64,000 nt of DNA from Chryseobacterium fluminis (lineage in GTDB: Bacteria > Bacteroidota > Bacteroidia > Flavobacteriales > Weeksellaceae): positions 62,001 to 126,000 of the forward strand of contig NZ_CP111121.1 in NCBI RefSeq assembly GCF_026314945.1, written 5' to 3'. The translations under genes and the position numbers were made by a program. The notes under the pieces are model-generated. The model worked only from the letters and a program-made list of their open reading frames with translations, was not told where the DNA came from and made no database searches. Below are positions 1 through 8,392 of this stretch, in pieces. Numbering within the stretch: the stretch's first letter is position 1; each line of letters opens with the position of its first letter.

Positions 1-7
1 TCGTTTG

Positions 8-232
8 CTACTGCTGTGAACTTTGATCTCTGACGTGGAAATTAAGCGCTGCATGGGGTTCTCCGTCTTTTCCTAACCATACAGAAGTGCATATTCTTCC
101 ATTTAATTCGACCAAAGTTTCTTTTGTCAGAAAGTCCGCTACTTTTGGAGAAATCCAATCGGCAAAATCGAAATAGGTAGTCTGTTCGATTCGTTTGCTT
201 TGTTGGTTGCAGTTAGTTGCCATTCGTAACAA
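8..232 (-). pseudogene. single-stranded DNA-binding protein fragment (SSB-like)
   Basis: A 74-residue frame carries the second half of an OB-fold SSB as found on Bacteroidota mobile elements: RIEQTTYFDFADWISPK, a segment reading LVELNGRI, and VWLGKDGEPHAALNFH. The usual SSB N-terminus (strand 1 and the first DNA-binding loop) is missing, replaced by a short MLRMATNCNQQSK lead, and the acidic C-terminal tail is also absent. It is therefore most likely a truncated remnant. Such SSBs normally sit in conjugative-element modules, which fits the two small regulators at 794-1400. Family assignment is from residue pattern only. Confidence 0.6.
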
Positions 233-316
233 GTAAGAAAATGATCACTTTTTTTCATTGGACGGGGGTGCGCACTTCCTCATCTCTTGCCAGTCTTACG
301 CTCATGTTCATAACCG

Positions 317-661
317 TTATTTTTTAGATTGTACATTTTGATTTGTTTTCAATCTCTTTTTCCGATCCATTTCCTTTAAGCCTTTCAGGCTTCGCTGAAT
401 ATTTTTCAAAAGAAAAACCGGAAAAAAGAAAGCAGATATGAAGTGTTGACATAGAAAATTGACCAAAAGGAAACAGAATAATTGGAGGGCACCTTCAGGG
501 AGGAAACCGTTTATGCCGTAGTCTTTTGGTGGGTAAAGCGTTGGCTGGCAACAATACCTTAGCTGCCTTTTTACCGGTTTGTTATGGAAAATTTCCTGAC
601 TCACGTCTATGACACCATCGTATCGTCTTTTGATTAGACTCACAATGCCAAAGGGCTCCAT
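317..661 (-). CDS. hypothetical protein, 114 aa
   Basis: An uninterrupted frame with an AAAGG-like stretch a few bases before the ATG. The middle part is hydrophobic (residues about 60-85, one possible membrane segment) and the C-terminus is very basic (Lys/Arg/Asn-rich). I do not recognise a family. It lies between the SSB fragment and the divergent regulator genes, so it is probably mobile-element cargo. It could also be chance coding, since no recognisable motif supports it. Confidence 0.35.
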   Translation of the reverse strand: MEPFGIVSLIKRRYDGVIDVSQEIFHNKPVKRQLRYCCQPTLYPPKDYGINGFLPEGALQLFCFLLVNFLCQHFISAFFFPVFLLKNIQRSLKGLKEMDRKKRLKTNQNVQSKK

Positions 662-793
662 TTCTTACCTTTTATTGTATGGGAACGGACTAAAATATAC
701 TTTTAACCATCAATCTCGAGACAGCATAAATTATTAAATTGGATTATGATGCTGATCAAATTGACGTTTGTATAAAAGAAAAAATATAAAAAT

Positions 794-1051
794 ATGGTCG
801 TAAACCTAATTACCAAAGAAGATCTTCAGGAATTTAAAATAGAATTGCTGAAAGACATACAAAATCTGTTTCAAATTAAGATTTCCCAACAGAAGTTATG
901 GCTGCGTTCGTCAGAGGTCAAAGAACTTCTGAAAATTTCTTCCGGAACATTGCAAAACCTGCGCATCAATGGAACCTTATCTTACACCCGTGTTGGCGGT
1001 ACGCTATATTACAATTACAAAGACATCGAAGATATGTTGAAGAAGAAGTAA
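794..1051 (+). CDS. helix-turn-helix domain protein (excisionase/MerR-like)
   Basis: 85 residues. The second half, from about residue 36, reads LWLRSSEVKELLKISSGTLQNLR, then a wing with YTRVGGTLYYNYKDIEDML. This is the HTH_17 pattern: helix-turn-helix followed by a short beta-hairpin that reads a parameter such as RVGGTLYY. The N-terminal 30 residues form an amphipathic helix, likely for oligomerisation. Proteins of this type sit beside relaxase and replication genes on Bacteroidota conjugative transposons and act as small DNA-binding regulators or excisionases. The next gene starts 29 bases downstream on the same strand, so the two are probably co-transcribed. Confidence 0.75.
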   Translation: MVVNLITKEDLQEFKIELLKDIQNLFQIKISQQKLWLRSSEVKELLKISSGTLQNLRINGTLSYTRVGGTLYYNYKDIEDMLKKK

Positions 1052-1079
1052 TAATATTTCACAACAAGGAAACCAAATT

Positions 1080-1400
1080 ATGAATTATATCAAACATCTC
1101 ACAGCTTTCTATGAAAAAGTGGCTCAGGATAATACGCTTAATCCATCGCACATCAGTCTCTATTTAGCCTTATTCCAGTTTTGGAATTTCAGCCGTTTTC
1201 GAAATCCGGTCAGTATTTCCCGTGATGAAGTGATGCGTATTAGTAAAATTCGTTCAAAAGCCACCTATCACAAATGCATTAAGAATCTACACTCTTTGGG
1301 CTATATTGATTATCAGCCGTCTTATAATCCCTTCCAGGGAAGCCAAGTGGTTATATTAGATTTTACAGCGAAATTGATACCGACTTCTAAAGAAGAATAA
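1080..1400 (+). CDS. winged-helix-like conjugative-element regulator, 106 aa
   Basis: The protein has the layout of a small winged-helix/replication-type domain: a helical N-terminus (HLTAFYEKVAQDNTLNPSHI), a hydrophobic helix, a candidate recognition helix in SISRDEVMRISKIRSKATYH, and a wing in LGYIDYQPSYNPFQGSQV. Proteins of this exact character are widespread, unnamed, on Bacteroidota integrative elements directly after an HTH_17 protein, as here. The role is inferred to be control of transfer or replication genes. None of those (relaxase, Tra proteins) remain in the window, so this looks like the edge of an element or a remnant. Confidence 0.6.
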   Translation: MNYIKHLTAFYEKVAQDNTLNPSHISLYLALFQFWNFSRFRNPVSISRDEVMRISKIRSKATYHKCIKNLHSLGYIDYQPSYNPFQGSQVVILDFTAKLIPTSKEE

Positions 1401-1784
1401 AAACATTTTTTTTACTTTTAATAATTTCAAATTTTTGAGAAAGTAACTTTTTAATTATTTATACTTCATTTATAGTACTCTATCTTAGTAATATCAAAAT
1501 ATAAAATAGTATGTTGTAAATTGAGGGGATATTATTTATTGTTTATACTTAACTCTAACGAAGTTTCATTAATCTAGAAAACAATGGTTTGAAATCTTTT
1601 GCAGTGATGTTTTGATAATACGCTGAGAGAAGCTGTTTGAATAGAGTAAAATGATATGAAAATAACATTTATTAAATTTTACAAAATGATTATACTGCGC
1701 AAATAGACTGCGCTGTTTTTTAATTACTTTGTATTATGAAATTAATTTATTTTTAATAAATATACTACAACAATTAAAAAAACG
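1401..1784. other. AT-rich intergenic stretch
   Basis: About 380 bases, very AT-rich, with no coding frame I can support and no clear hairpin. It presumably holds the promoter of the ATPase gene that starts at 1785. Confidence 0.5.
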
Positions 1785-3398
1785 ATGAAACCAATTGACA
1801 TTTTAGGAGTAAAAAACTTTAGGATATTTGATGATAAAGATGGTATGTTTACCGAAATGGCAGGTATCAACCTAATAACCGGTGCGAATAATACGGGTAA
1901 GAGCTCAATTACAAAGTTACTTCAAATGGTAAGGAATAGTATGAATGGGCATTTATTTCCATTTGATCTTGATTTAACTGAACAGGAACATTTATTGGGT
2001 GACTTTAATAATCTTTTGCACAATAAAGAAAATAAGCACGTAAATATATCCTTACCATTTACATTCTTAGGACTGACAAAGCTATATGTATCTCTTACAT
2101 TTGAAGTTGCGGATGATGATAGCTATAAGGCAAAACTAAGAGCTATTGAAGTTAAAGACTACAGTGCTAAAGGTTATAATACACTTTTTTCTTTCATATA
2201 TAGAACGGCCACACAGGATGAAAAAAAAGCATATGAAGAAGAATTTCAAAGAGAACAACAAGAATACGAGGATGAAAAAATAATTGCTGATAGAAAGCGT
2301 GAAGAGGTGCTTGCTGAGGGTAATGAATATAGTATTTTTACAATGAACCCAAGGTTGTTAATTCAGCCAATGAGAAACCCATTGGATTCATTTGTAGAAT
2401 GGACCATTAATACAAAGATGCTTAAAAATTATTTAGATCAACTTCTGAAAATATATAAATTATATAAAAAACATAATAGAAATATTGATTGGCTTGAGCA
2501 TAGTGATAAGGTAGCTTATGAAGGAGCAATTCATTTTATTCCATCAACATTTATTAATTCCTTCAAAGGTGCTGTTAACACTCAAAAGTGGCAGGAATTT
2601 ATAGATGAAAAATTGAAAGAAAAGACTAAAACAGGAAAATCAGCAATTGGTGAATACGATTTCGATATTGATGATATTTTTGACGCAAGATTAGGGATAG
2701 AGCATATTTTATATAAAAAATCACTGGATATTTTAAAAAATCAACTGTCTTGGAATGAATATGAACCCAAAAGTAATGAATTTACATACAATGTGATTGT
2801 CAACTGTTTTGAAACAAGCTGGAAGAATCTGGCAAATAGAATCTCAAGTATACATATTATTTCAGCTCTTCGAGAGGAGAATTCAAGAGGTTACAGTACG
2901 AATGTAAATACACCTTTTACGACATTATTAAGAAACTTCGATTCTTTAAAAGGAGAGTATAATAATTTCATAAAAAAATATCTTGTAAAATTTGAAATAG
3001 GAAAAGAGATAAAAGTTGAACATCTTTTAAGTTATCAACTTATGAAAGCTTCTATTAAAACTTTAGATGGAGAAGTAAGGGAACTTGTTGATTTTGGTTC
3101 CGGAATCAAACAGTTGATTTTAATTTTAATGCAGATAAGTGTTCTTTCTAAAAAGAATGAGCTAAGAAATCATATTTATGATTACAGGGGAGATGGAGAA
3201 ATGATTAAGATTAATTATAGACCTAGCATCTTAGTGATTGAAGAACCTGAAAACTACCTTCATCCAAAATGGCAATCCATATTGGCAGAGATGTTCTTGG
3301 ATGCGTCAGAAAAATATAACATACAATTAATTATCGAAACGCATAGCGAATATTGTACGTCTTCAAACCAACTTAGACATTTTAGTTTAAATCCTTAA
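1785..3398 (+). pseudogene. AAA-family ATPase (RecF/OLD-like, DUF3696 type), 3' end lost to IS insertion
   Basis: ABC/SMC-type ATPase. The Walker A motif GANNTGKSS is at residues 33-41, an ABC-signature-like VDFGSGIKQ follows near 425-435, Walker B ILVIEEPENYLHP has the catalytic Glu at about 487, and the His-switch is in ETHSEY (His520). A long charged helical insert (about 130-175) resembles the coiled-coil arm of the family. The reading frame runs into foreign sequence right after ETHSEY at base 3354: the last ~14 codons come from the end of the IS3 element. The usual C-terminal part (DUF3696 or a TOPRIM nuclease) is absent and no continuation is seen beyond the IS elements. Family relatives occur in phage-defence and plasmid-exclusion systems, but no partner gene survives, so a defence role is only inference. 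The protein is probably inactive. Confidence 0.75.
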
Positions 3399-3412
3399 GG
3401 AGGATTTTCGAT

Positions 3413-4396
3413 TTATAAACTTACTAATTTTTGTTGGTTATATATTTGTCTTCTTTTTCGGATGGATTCCGCTTTTGTTTGCTTTCTTTTTTCCAAAATC
3501 TGTTCTGATCTTCCGAAGTACACATCTGCTGGAGTGAGGTTATTTATCGACTCGTGATAGCGCTTGTTATTGTAGTTTTCTACAAACTTCTCCAGTGCCT
3601 GGATGAGTTCCTCGGGATGATAAAAATGATTTAGTTTCACTACATTTTTCATCGTTCTGTGATAACGTTCAATCTTGCCCTGGGTCTGCGGATGCATTGG
3701 TTTTCCGTGAACCTGTTTCATCCTTAAATCGTCTTTCAGATAGCTTTTCAACTCATTGGAGACGTAGCAGGAACCGTTGTCCGAGAGCAGTTTCGGTTTG
3801 GCTTTGGTCTTTAATTTTGCTTTTTTAATGGCTGTGTCCACCGTTCGTTTCACATCTTCGGCTTTCATTGAGTCGCATAGCTCCCAGTGAATGATGTAGC
3901 GGCTGTAATCGTCCAAGATCGTGCTCAGATAGTACCATCCCCAGCCTATGATCTTGAAATAAGTAAAATCTGTCTGCCACATTTGATGCACAAATTCCGT
4001 TTTGTCTTTGAACTCATTTGCTGCCGAAAGAAGAAAATGATTCGGTGCCGGGATTAAGTCTCTTTGCTTCAAAATCCGGTAAACACTAGATTCTGAAATA
4101 AAAACACTTTGCTCATCGGTAATTTTGTAGGCCAGTTCCCTTGCAGATAATTCGGTGTGTTCCAAAGCGATCTCTACTACCAGATCTTTCTGTCTTTCAG
4201 GAATGCTGTTCCATTGCCTATGGTTTGTTCTTTTCGTAGTTTCCAAGCCATCATAGCCGTTTTCCAAGTAGCTTTGATACCATTTGTAAAAGCTGCTTCT
4301 AGCAATTCCAAAACTTTCCAAGGTTCGTTTCACGCCGAGTTCACTTGTGGTTACCGTTTGAATGATCTCGTATTTCTCAGCTGCCGATAATCTCAT
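3413..4396 (-). CDS. IS3-family transposase, DDE subunit (OrfB)
   Basis: 327 residues. An N-terminal helix-turn-helix/HTH_21-like region (about 20-115) precedes the rve integrase core. The catalytic triad is visible as D143 in WQTDFTYF, D206 in LLSDNGS and E243 in GKIERYHR, with the 36-residue D-to-E spacing typical of IS3. The C-terminus carries the usual YNxxRYHxSxxxxTPADVY stretch. No disruption is seen, so the enzyme looks intact. It starts 20 bases after the OrfA stop, without the overlap used by many IS3 members for frameshift fusion, so it may be translated separately. Confidence 0.9.
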   Translation of the reverse strand: MRLSAAEKYEIIQTVTTSELGVKRTLESFGIARSSFYKWYQSYLENGYDGLETTKRTNHRQWNSIPERQKDLVVEIALEHTELSARELAYKITDEQSVFISESSVYRILKQRDLIPAPNHFLLSAANEFKDKTEFVHQMWQTDFTYFKIIGWGWYYLSTILDDYSRYIIHWELCDSMKAEDVKRTVDTAIKKAKLKTKAKPKLLSDNGSCYVSNELKSYLKDDLRMKQVHGKPMHPQTQGKIERYHRTMKNVVKLNHFYHPEELIQALEKFVENYNNKRYHESINNLTPADVYFGRSEQILEKRKQTKAESIRKRRQIYNQQKLVSL

Positions 4397-4416
4397 ATAT
4401 TTCCTGTATTTATCGA

Positions 4417-4770
4417 TTAATCCAGCCTGTCTAAACTTTTTTTTACAATGTCATAGCGAACGACCAGATCAGCTACGATCTCTTTCAAACGTGCATTTTC
4501 CTTCTTCAGATCTGATACTTCATCACTCGTAGCCTCGCGAGCGACATCTCCATTTAAGCGCTTCTTTCCTGCTTCCATAAACTCCTTGTTCCAGGCATAA
4601 AACTGCGACTGTGCAATATTATGGTTCCTGCAAAGTTCGGCTACGGAAGTCTCCGCTCGAAGACCTTCCATCACGATTAAAATCTTTTGCTCTGCAGTGA
4701 ATATTCTGCGGGTGTTCTGCCGAATATCTTTTACGAATTTCTCGGTCGGTTTCTTTTTCGGTGTTGCCAT
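4417..4770 (-). CDS. IS3-family transposase, helix-turn-helix subunit (OrfA)
   Basis: 117 residues. The HTH_8 domain spans about residues 20-65 (RRIFTAEQKILIVMEGL, then SVAELCRNHNIAQSQFYAW), followed by a leucine-rich coiled-coil (LKKENARLKEIVADL) used for multimerisation. This is the DNA-end-binding partner of the DDE subunit encoded just downstream. The frame is complete and the gene lies fully inside the inverted ends. Confidence 0.88.
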   Translation of the reverse strand: MATPKKKPTEKFVKDIRQNTRRIFTAEQKILIVMEGLRAETSVAELCRNHNIAQSQFYAWNKEFMEAGKKRLNGDVAREATSDEVSDLKKENARLKEIVADLVVRYDIVKKSLDRLD

Positions 4771-4821
4771 AATTAAAATTACTCTTTTTATGAAAACACT
4801 CCTTAAATTTTTAATGTCTAA

Positions 4822-5260
4822 TGTCCACTTTTTGCTGACGATTTACACTTAATCCATCCGATAACCCATATGCCTTCTTTAAATCAGGATATTCTGTAAA
4901 TAAAATTTCAGCTCTCTGCATTTGAGAAGGCGTCCACTTTTCCCTGCTTTTGTAGAGTAAATATCTGCTTCTTGCCAGAAGCTGTTTGCGGGTATCACCG
5001 TTTTCAAACGTTTCTATCTCAATAGGCTCCCTGTTTTTCTTTGCTTCATCGAGCAGGCTATTTTCCCATTCTATAGCTTCCCAACGGTAGTTGATCCTTA
5101 ATTCCTGAAGGGCTTCAGTGGCGAGCTTCTGAACATGGAACCGGTCTATGACCTTAATAGCATCAGGGAAACACCGTTTGGCAATAAGCTTCATAGACCC
5201 TGCCATATCAAGGGTAATCTCCTTTACATTTTTGCGAAGCTTCCTGCCTATTTTATATTT
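4822..5260 (-). pseudogene. ISL3-family transposase, internal fragment
   Basis: The frame reads KEITLDMAGSMKLIAKRCFP, DAIKVIDRFHVQKLATEALQ and a following helical stretch typical of the ISL3 transposase catalytic core (Asp before the MAGSM helix, then the VIDRFHV motif). It is open from a stop near 5262 and its C-terminus is overwritten by the IS3 end at about 4826, so both termini are missing. A start could be drawn at 5206, but residues before it are still transposase-like, so that is not the native start. It is a dead remnant. Confidence 0.75.
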
Positions 5261-5393
5261 GTTATCTTATATTTTTCCTGTTAGCAAGATTACCTAAAGT
5301 CTTGTGATGCTTATTCATTTCTGACAATTATTTTACTAAGAAATTGTTTTAGCTTCTTTTTTTATTAGATTAGCAGTTAAACTAAATGAAAGG

Positions 5394-6312
5394 ATGAAAA
5401 AAATTAATATTATTTTATTTTTAGTGTATTTTACTCTAGGATTGTCACAGGAAGCCAATCTTAAAGATCTTTATAACCAAAAGGAATATGACAAAGCCAT
5501 TAAACTTGCCCAGACAACTCTTATATCTTCACCAGAGGATCTTGACACCCAATTGATACTTCTAAAAATCTACAATTCAAAAAATGATTATTCGGCAGCG
5601 AGAGCATTATTGACAAAGTTGTGCAGCAATGATGAAAAATTCTTAATAGAATCCCTTAAAACCAATTATGGCTTAGGAAACACAAAAGAGGCAAAAAGAA
5701 TATATGACCAGTTGATTAAGGATTCTAAAAATGAAGTATTAAAAAAAGAGCTGTTGAAATTTGGGCTAGTTACAGGTCTGGATCCGATATATGATGACTG
5801 GAAAATAAAAGAAACACAAAATATTATTTTTCATTTTCAACAGTCAATTCCGGCAGAAAAAATGCAGAATATTGTTGATACAAGACAAAAAGCTTTTGAA
5901 AAGATTAATAGTTTCTTTAATTCGGTACTTCCTAAAAAAATAGACTTTTTTGTCTGGGGCACGGAGGAAAGCTATAACTCTTATCTGAAAACAAACTTAG
6001 GCTTTACCTTTGCCCAATTCTGTATTTCTCATAACAGGCTTAACCAGTCTTAATGAAGGCATAGGGGTTTATTTTGACCAACAAGGAAATAACAGGATGG
6101 AAGCAGCAAAAGAGGCATATCTAAAAGATCCTGTCAATATTAAAGAAATATGGCAGAATAACAGAAGAGCAGAAGAAAGTATTATCTATCCGATTGCAGG
6201 AGCATTTATTGAATATTTAATACAGTATGATAAAGAAAAATTTCTTCAGCTTACAGAAGATCAGACATATGAAAATGCGGTAAAGATTTACGATAGAAAA
6301 ATTGACAATTAA
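5394..6312 (+). pseudogene. exported TPR/metallopeptidase-like protein, frameshifted with internal loss
   Basis: The first frame (5394-6053) begins with a signal peptide (MKKINIILFLVYFTLGLSQ) and has two or three TPR-like helical pairs (DLYNQKEYDKAIKLAQ), then a region resembling gluzincin peptidases ending in FAQFCISHNRLNQ. The second frame (to 6312) resumes with TSLNEGIGVYFDQQ, a stretch that follows the HExxH helix in such peptidases (the downstream Glu ligand region). No HExxH is present in either frame, so the zinc-binding helix was deleted together with a frame change near 6040-6055. The break joins the N-terminal frame almost directly to the Glu region. Function is inferred from pattern and the gene is almost certainly dead. 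Confidence 0.65.
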
Positions 6313-6324
6313 TCGAAGATTTTA

Positions 6325-6567
6325 TTAAAACACTCGAATCTCGCTAATGAAAACAAGAACAATTTTTGATCCTAACGTTTTATAACCTAATTTTTCGGCG
6401 GCATCGCTTAAGCCCATTAGACTGCTGCCTTCCCGTGAAGTTTCAGAAAGATTACGGATTTGCTGTAAGGAAATGCTCTTCTCATAATATTTGCTTATGA
6501 TCCGCAAGCATGTAGGGCCACAGTATTTTGCATCGGGTTGACGATAAAAGGGAAAATATTTTTGCAT
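6325..6567 (-). pseudogene. C39 peptidase domain fragment of a bacteriocin-type ABC exporter
   Basis: 80 residues with the start of a peptidase C39 domain: oxyanion-type Gln10 in YRQPDAKYCGPTC and the nucleophile Cys16, followed by LRIISKYYEKSISLQQIR and GLSDAAEKLGYKT. In the complete family this domain cuts double-glycine leaders and is fused to an ABC transporter of about 700 residues. Here the reading stops about 65 residues past the cysteine, before the catalytic His/Asp and all membrane segments. It is a truncated exporter gene and, with the next two genes, marks an old peptide-natural-product locus. Confidence 0.75.
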
Positions 6568-6615
6568 TTTAAATTATAGATTGTAATGCGATAAGTAAAT
6601 TGTTACTTTAGAGAA

Positions 6616-7236
6616 TTAATTAAAAATTTCTTTTAAATTTTCAATAAGCGAAAATGTTTCTTGTATGTAACTTGGATTAATAATTATATTTACAATGATT
6701 TGGGGTAAGGCTCCCATTATTTCTAAAATAATTACAGAAACGGGTAATAGAAGATATTGCCAAATCGAAAATTTATAATTTACTTTTGCCTTATCTGTCA
6801 TTGATTTCCAAATAATTATTATCCTTTCTTTAAATGAGTATAGAATTATACAATCTAAAATGATATAAAAAGATAATCTAAAAGCAAAGCCTCGTGCCAT
6901 AAAAGGAGGCATGATAGTTAAATCTATTATCAAAATATTTACAGCAATAGGAAGAAATAAAAAAGCTCCTAAAATTATAGTTCTATTGAAAATAAGCAAT
7001 AAACCACAGATTATTTGTGAAACTCCGATAAAGTATTTAAAAGGCTGATGATTAAATAAATGCCAAGCAATTTTGAATAGACTTAAATCCCTTATGGGTG
7101 TAGAAAGCTCCGATTCACTTATAGAAAATTGATTGTTTATCATCTTTGAGAAGCCATAGCTGATAAATATATAAGCTAATAGTATTCTAATAGATAAAAT
7201 GAAATAAGCCTTACTTTTTGTAGTTATAATTCTCAT
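6616..7236 (-). CDS. DoxX/MauE-like four-helix membrane protein
   Basis: 206 residues with about four to five strongly hydrophobic segments (near 12-28, 68-88, 90-110, 118-136 and 162-186). The N-terminal helix with ILLAYIFISYGFSKM matches the DoxX/MauE pattern, a short helix followed by Gly-Phe-Ser-Lys. Such proteins sit in the inner membrane and are often near redox or peptide-maturation genes. The start codon overlaps the stop of the upstream gene by four bases (ATGA-type coupling), so the two form an operon with the dehydratase fragment at 7233-7598. Confidence 0.55.
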   Translation of the reverse strand: MRIITTKSKAYFILSIRILLAYIFISYGFSKMINNQFSISESELSTPIRDLSLFKIAWHLFNHQPFKYFIGVSQIICGLLLIFNRTIILGAFLFLPIAVNILIIDLTIMPPFMARGFAFRLSFYIILDCIILYSFKERIIIIWKSMTDKAKVNYKFSIWQYLLLPVSVIILEIMGALPQIIVNIIINPSYIQETFSLIENLKEIFN

Positions 7237-7598
7237 AGATGAACTTTTTTTCTTGCGATTGAACTAGCATAATATCTCTTTAAATAATCATAAAGTAACA
7301 GTTCATGTATCCTATTATTAGAAGGAATTAACCTATTTATATTCATATGAATATAGCTTGGTAAGTAGTTTCTATAATCCAATTTAGAAATCTGACATTG
7401 CTTTTTAATAGTGCTTATAATTTTTTCTAATTCTCTATCTCTCTTTTTTAGTATTGCGCCTAATTTATCCATAAAAATATCGTTCGTAGCTCCATCCATA
7501 ATGTTTTCTATCAAATATCTTTTTTCTCGATATAATTTATTTAAAATTTTTGAATTATTATCATCAAATAAATATTCTTGTCTGAATGAAATACTCAT
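7233..7598 (-). CDS. lantibiotic dehydratase C-terminal/thiopeptide-type domain fragment
   Basis: 121 residues. The stretch SYIHMNINRLIPSNNRIHELLLYDYLKRYYAS reproduces the end signature of SpaB_C/thiopeptide-type bacteriocin proteins (S-x-x-HMxxNRLFxxxQRxxE, then an aromatic-rich helix). Such domains eliminate glutamylated Ser/Thr residues in lanthipeptides and are usually 250-300 residues long, or the tail of a ~1000-residue LanB. Only the last ~90 residues are recognisable here, so this is a truncated or vestigial gene. Its neighbours, a C39 exporter fragment and a membrane protein, support a decayed RiPP cluster. Confidence 0.65.
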   Translation of the reverse strand: MSISFRQEYLFDDNNSKILNKLYREKRYLIENIMDGATNDIFMDKLGAILKKRDRELEKIISTIKKQCQISKLDYRNYLPSYIHMNINRLIPSNNRIHELLLYDYLKRYYASSIARKKVHL

Positions 7599-7699
7599 GT
7601 TGAAATGATCTTGACTTATTGAAAAAAAATAGATTAGTTGTTTGCTATAAAAAAAGGGATTAGGAAATTAGTGCCGCTAAACAAAAAAAATCCTATCCC

Positions 7700-8117
7700 T
7701 TGTACCAAGTACTAAGCAAAGATACAATAGAATTAGAAATTGCACCTTATATTCCAATTGGAAAAAGAGGTTTCAAATCAAAAGCACCTATTTGTGAGAT
7801 TATTAACTGTATTTTATATAAACTTAAAACAGGCATTCAATGGTATCTTTTACCTGTTTTACAATTGTTCAGTAAAGAAGTTCTTCATTATAAGACAGTT
7901 TTCGGCTACTACCGTCAACTCTAATATAGATAATGACCATTATTTTGATCATCAACTATACAAAGAGCGATACGCCATAGAAAGAACAAATGCCTGGCTG
8001 GATAGTTTCAGATCGGTGCTCAACAGGTTTGATACCACCATTACCAGCTGGATAGGATTTAATTATTTAGCTTTTATTGTTATTGCCTGTAAAAAGATGA
8101 TGAAAAAGTCGAGATGA
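7700..8117 (+). pseudogene. IS5-family transposase with internal deletion
   Basis: Two overlapping frames represent one transposase. The N-terminal part (YIPIGKRGFKSKAPICEIIN, then YKLKTGIQWYLLPV) is followed by a deletion near 7925. The C-terminal part continues with DHYFDHQLYKERYAIERTNAWLDSFRSVLNRF and ends in a typical WIGFNYLAFI helix. The middle with the first two catalytic Asp residues is gone, so it cannot transpose. A short hairpin just upstream (AAGGGATTAGGA near 7655 against TCCTATCCCTT near 7692) probably belongs to the old IS end. Confidence 0.8.
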
Positions 8118-8392
8118 GTTCAATTACTAATATTAATTTTCTCCCAACTTTTGAAACTGATCCATAGAATTTTTACACTATAGAGGCAAACCCAGAACTT
8201 CCCAAAACTATTATATAACATTGACAGCTTTTAATCTGATCATATTTGGTTACAAATAACCATTGACTTTGCTTGGTTAATAATTGTAGATTTGTTTAGT
8301 GTTAAATATTCAAATTACAGAACAAAGGGTTCTTTAAAAGATCCAGGCCTGCCAATCAATCTATTCCTGGTATACATTATAATATTATTCTT
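8118..8392. other. intergenic, right flank of IS remnant and promoter region
   Basis: About 275 AT-rich bases between the IS5 remnant and the amide hydrolase gene. No frame or strong hairpin is seen. It must contain the promoter for the 8393 gene. Confidence 0.4.

Larger units (their letters stand above)
3373..4821 (-). mobile_element. IS3-family insertion sequence, about 1.45 kb
   Basis: Two transposase genes on the minus strand lie between imperfect inverted ends. TTAGACATT (3373-3381) and TTAAGGAG (3395-3402) on the left match AATGTCTAA (4813-4821) and CTCCTTAA (4799-4806) on the right in inverted order. The outer borders may extend several bases: the ATPase reading diverges at 3354, and the ISL3 fragment diverges near 4826. 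Size and two-gene layout fit IS3. I could not fix a target duplication, because the left flank is the ATPase gene and the right flank is a different, already broken IS; this suggests a deletion or recombination after insertion. Confidence 0.75.
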
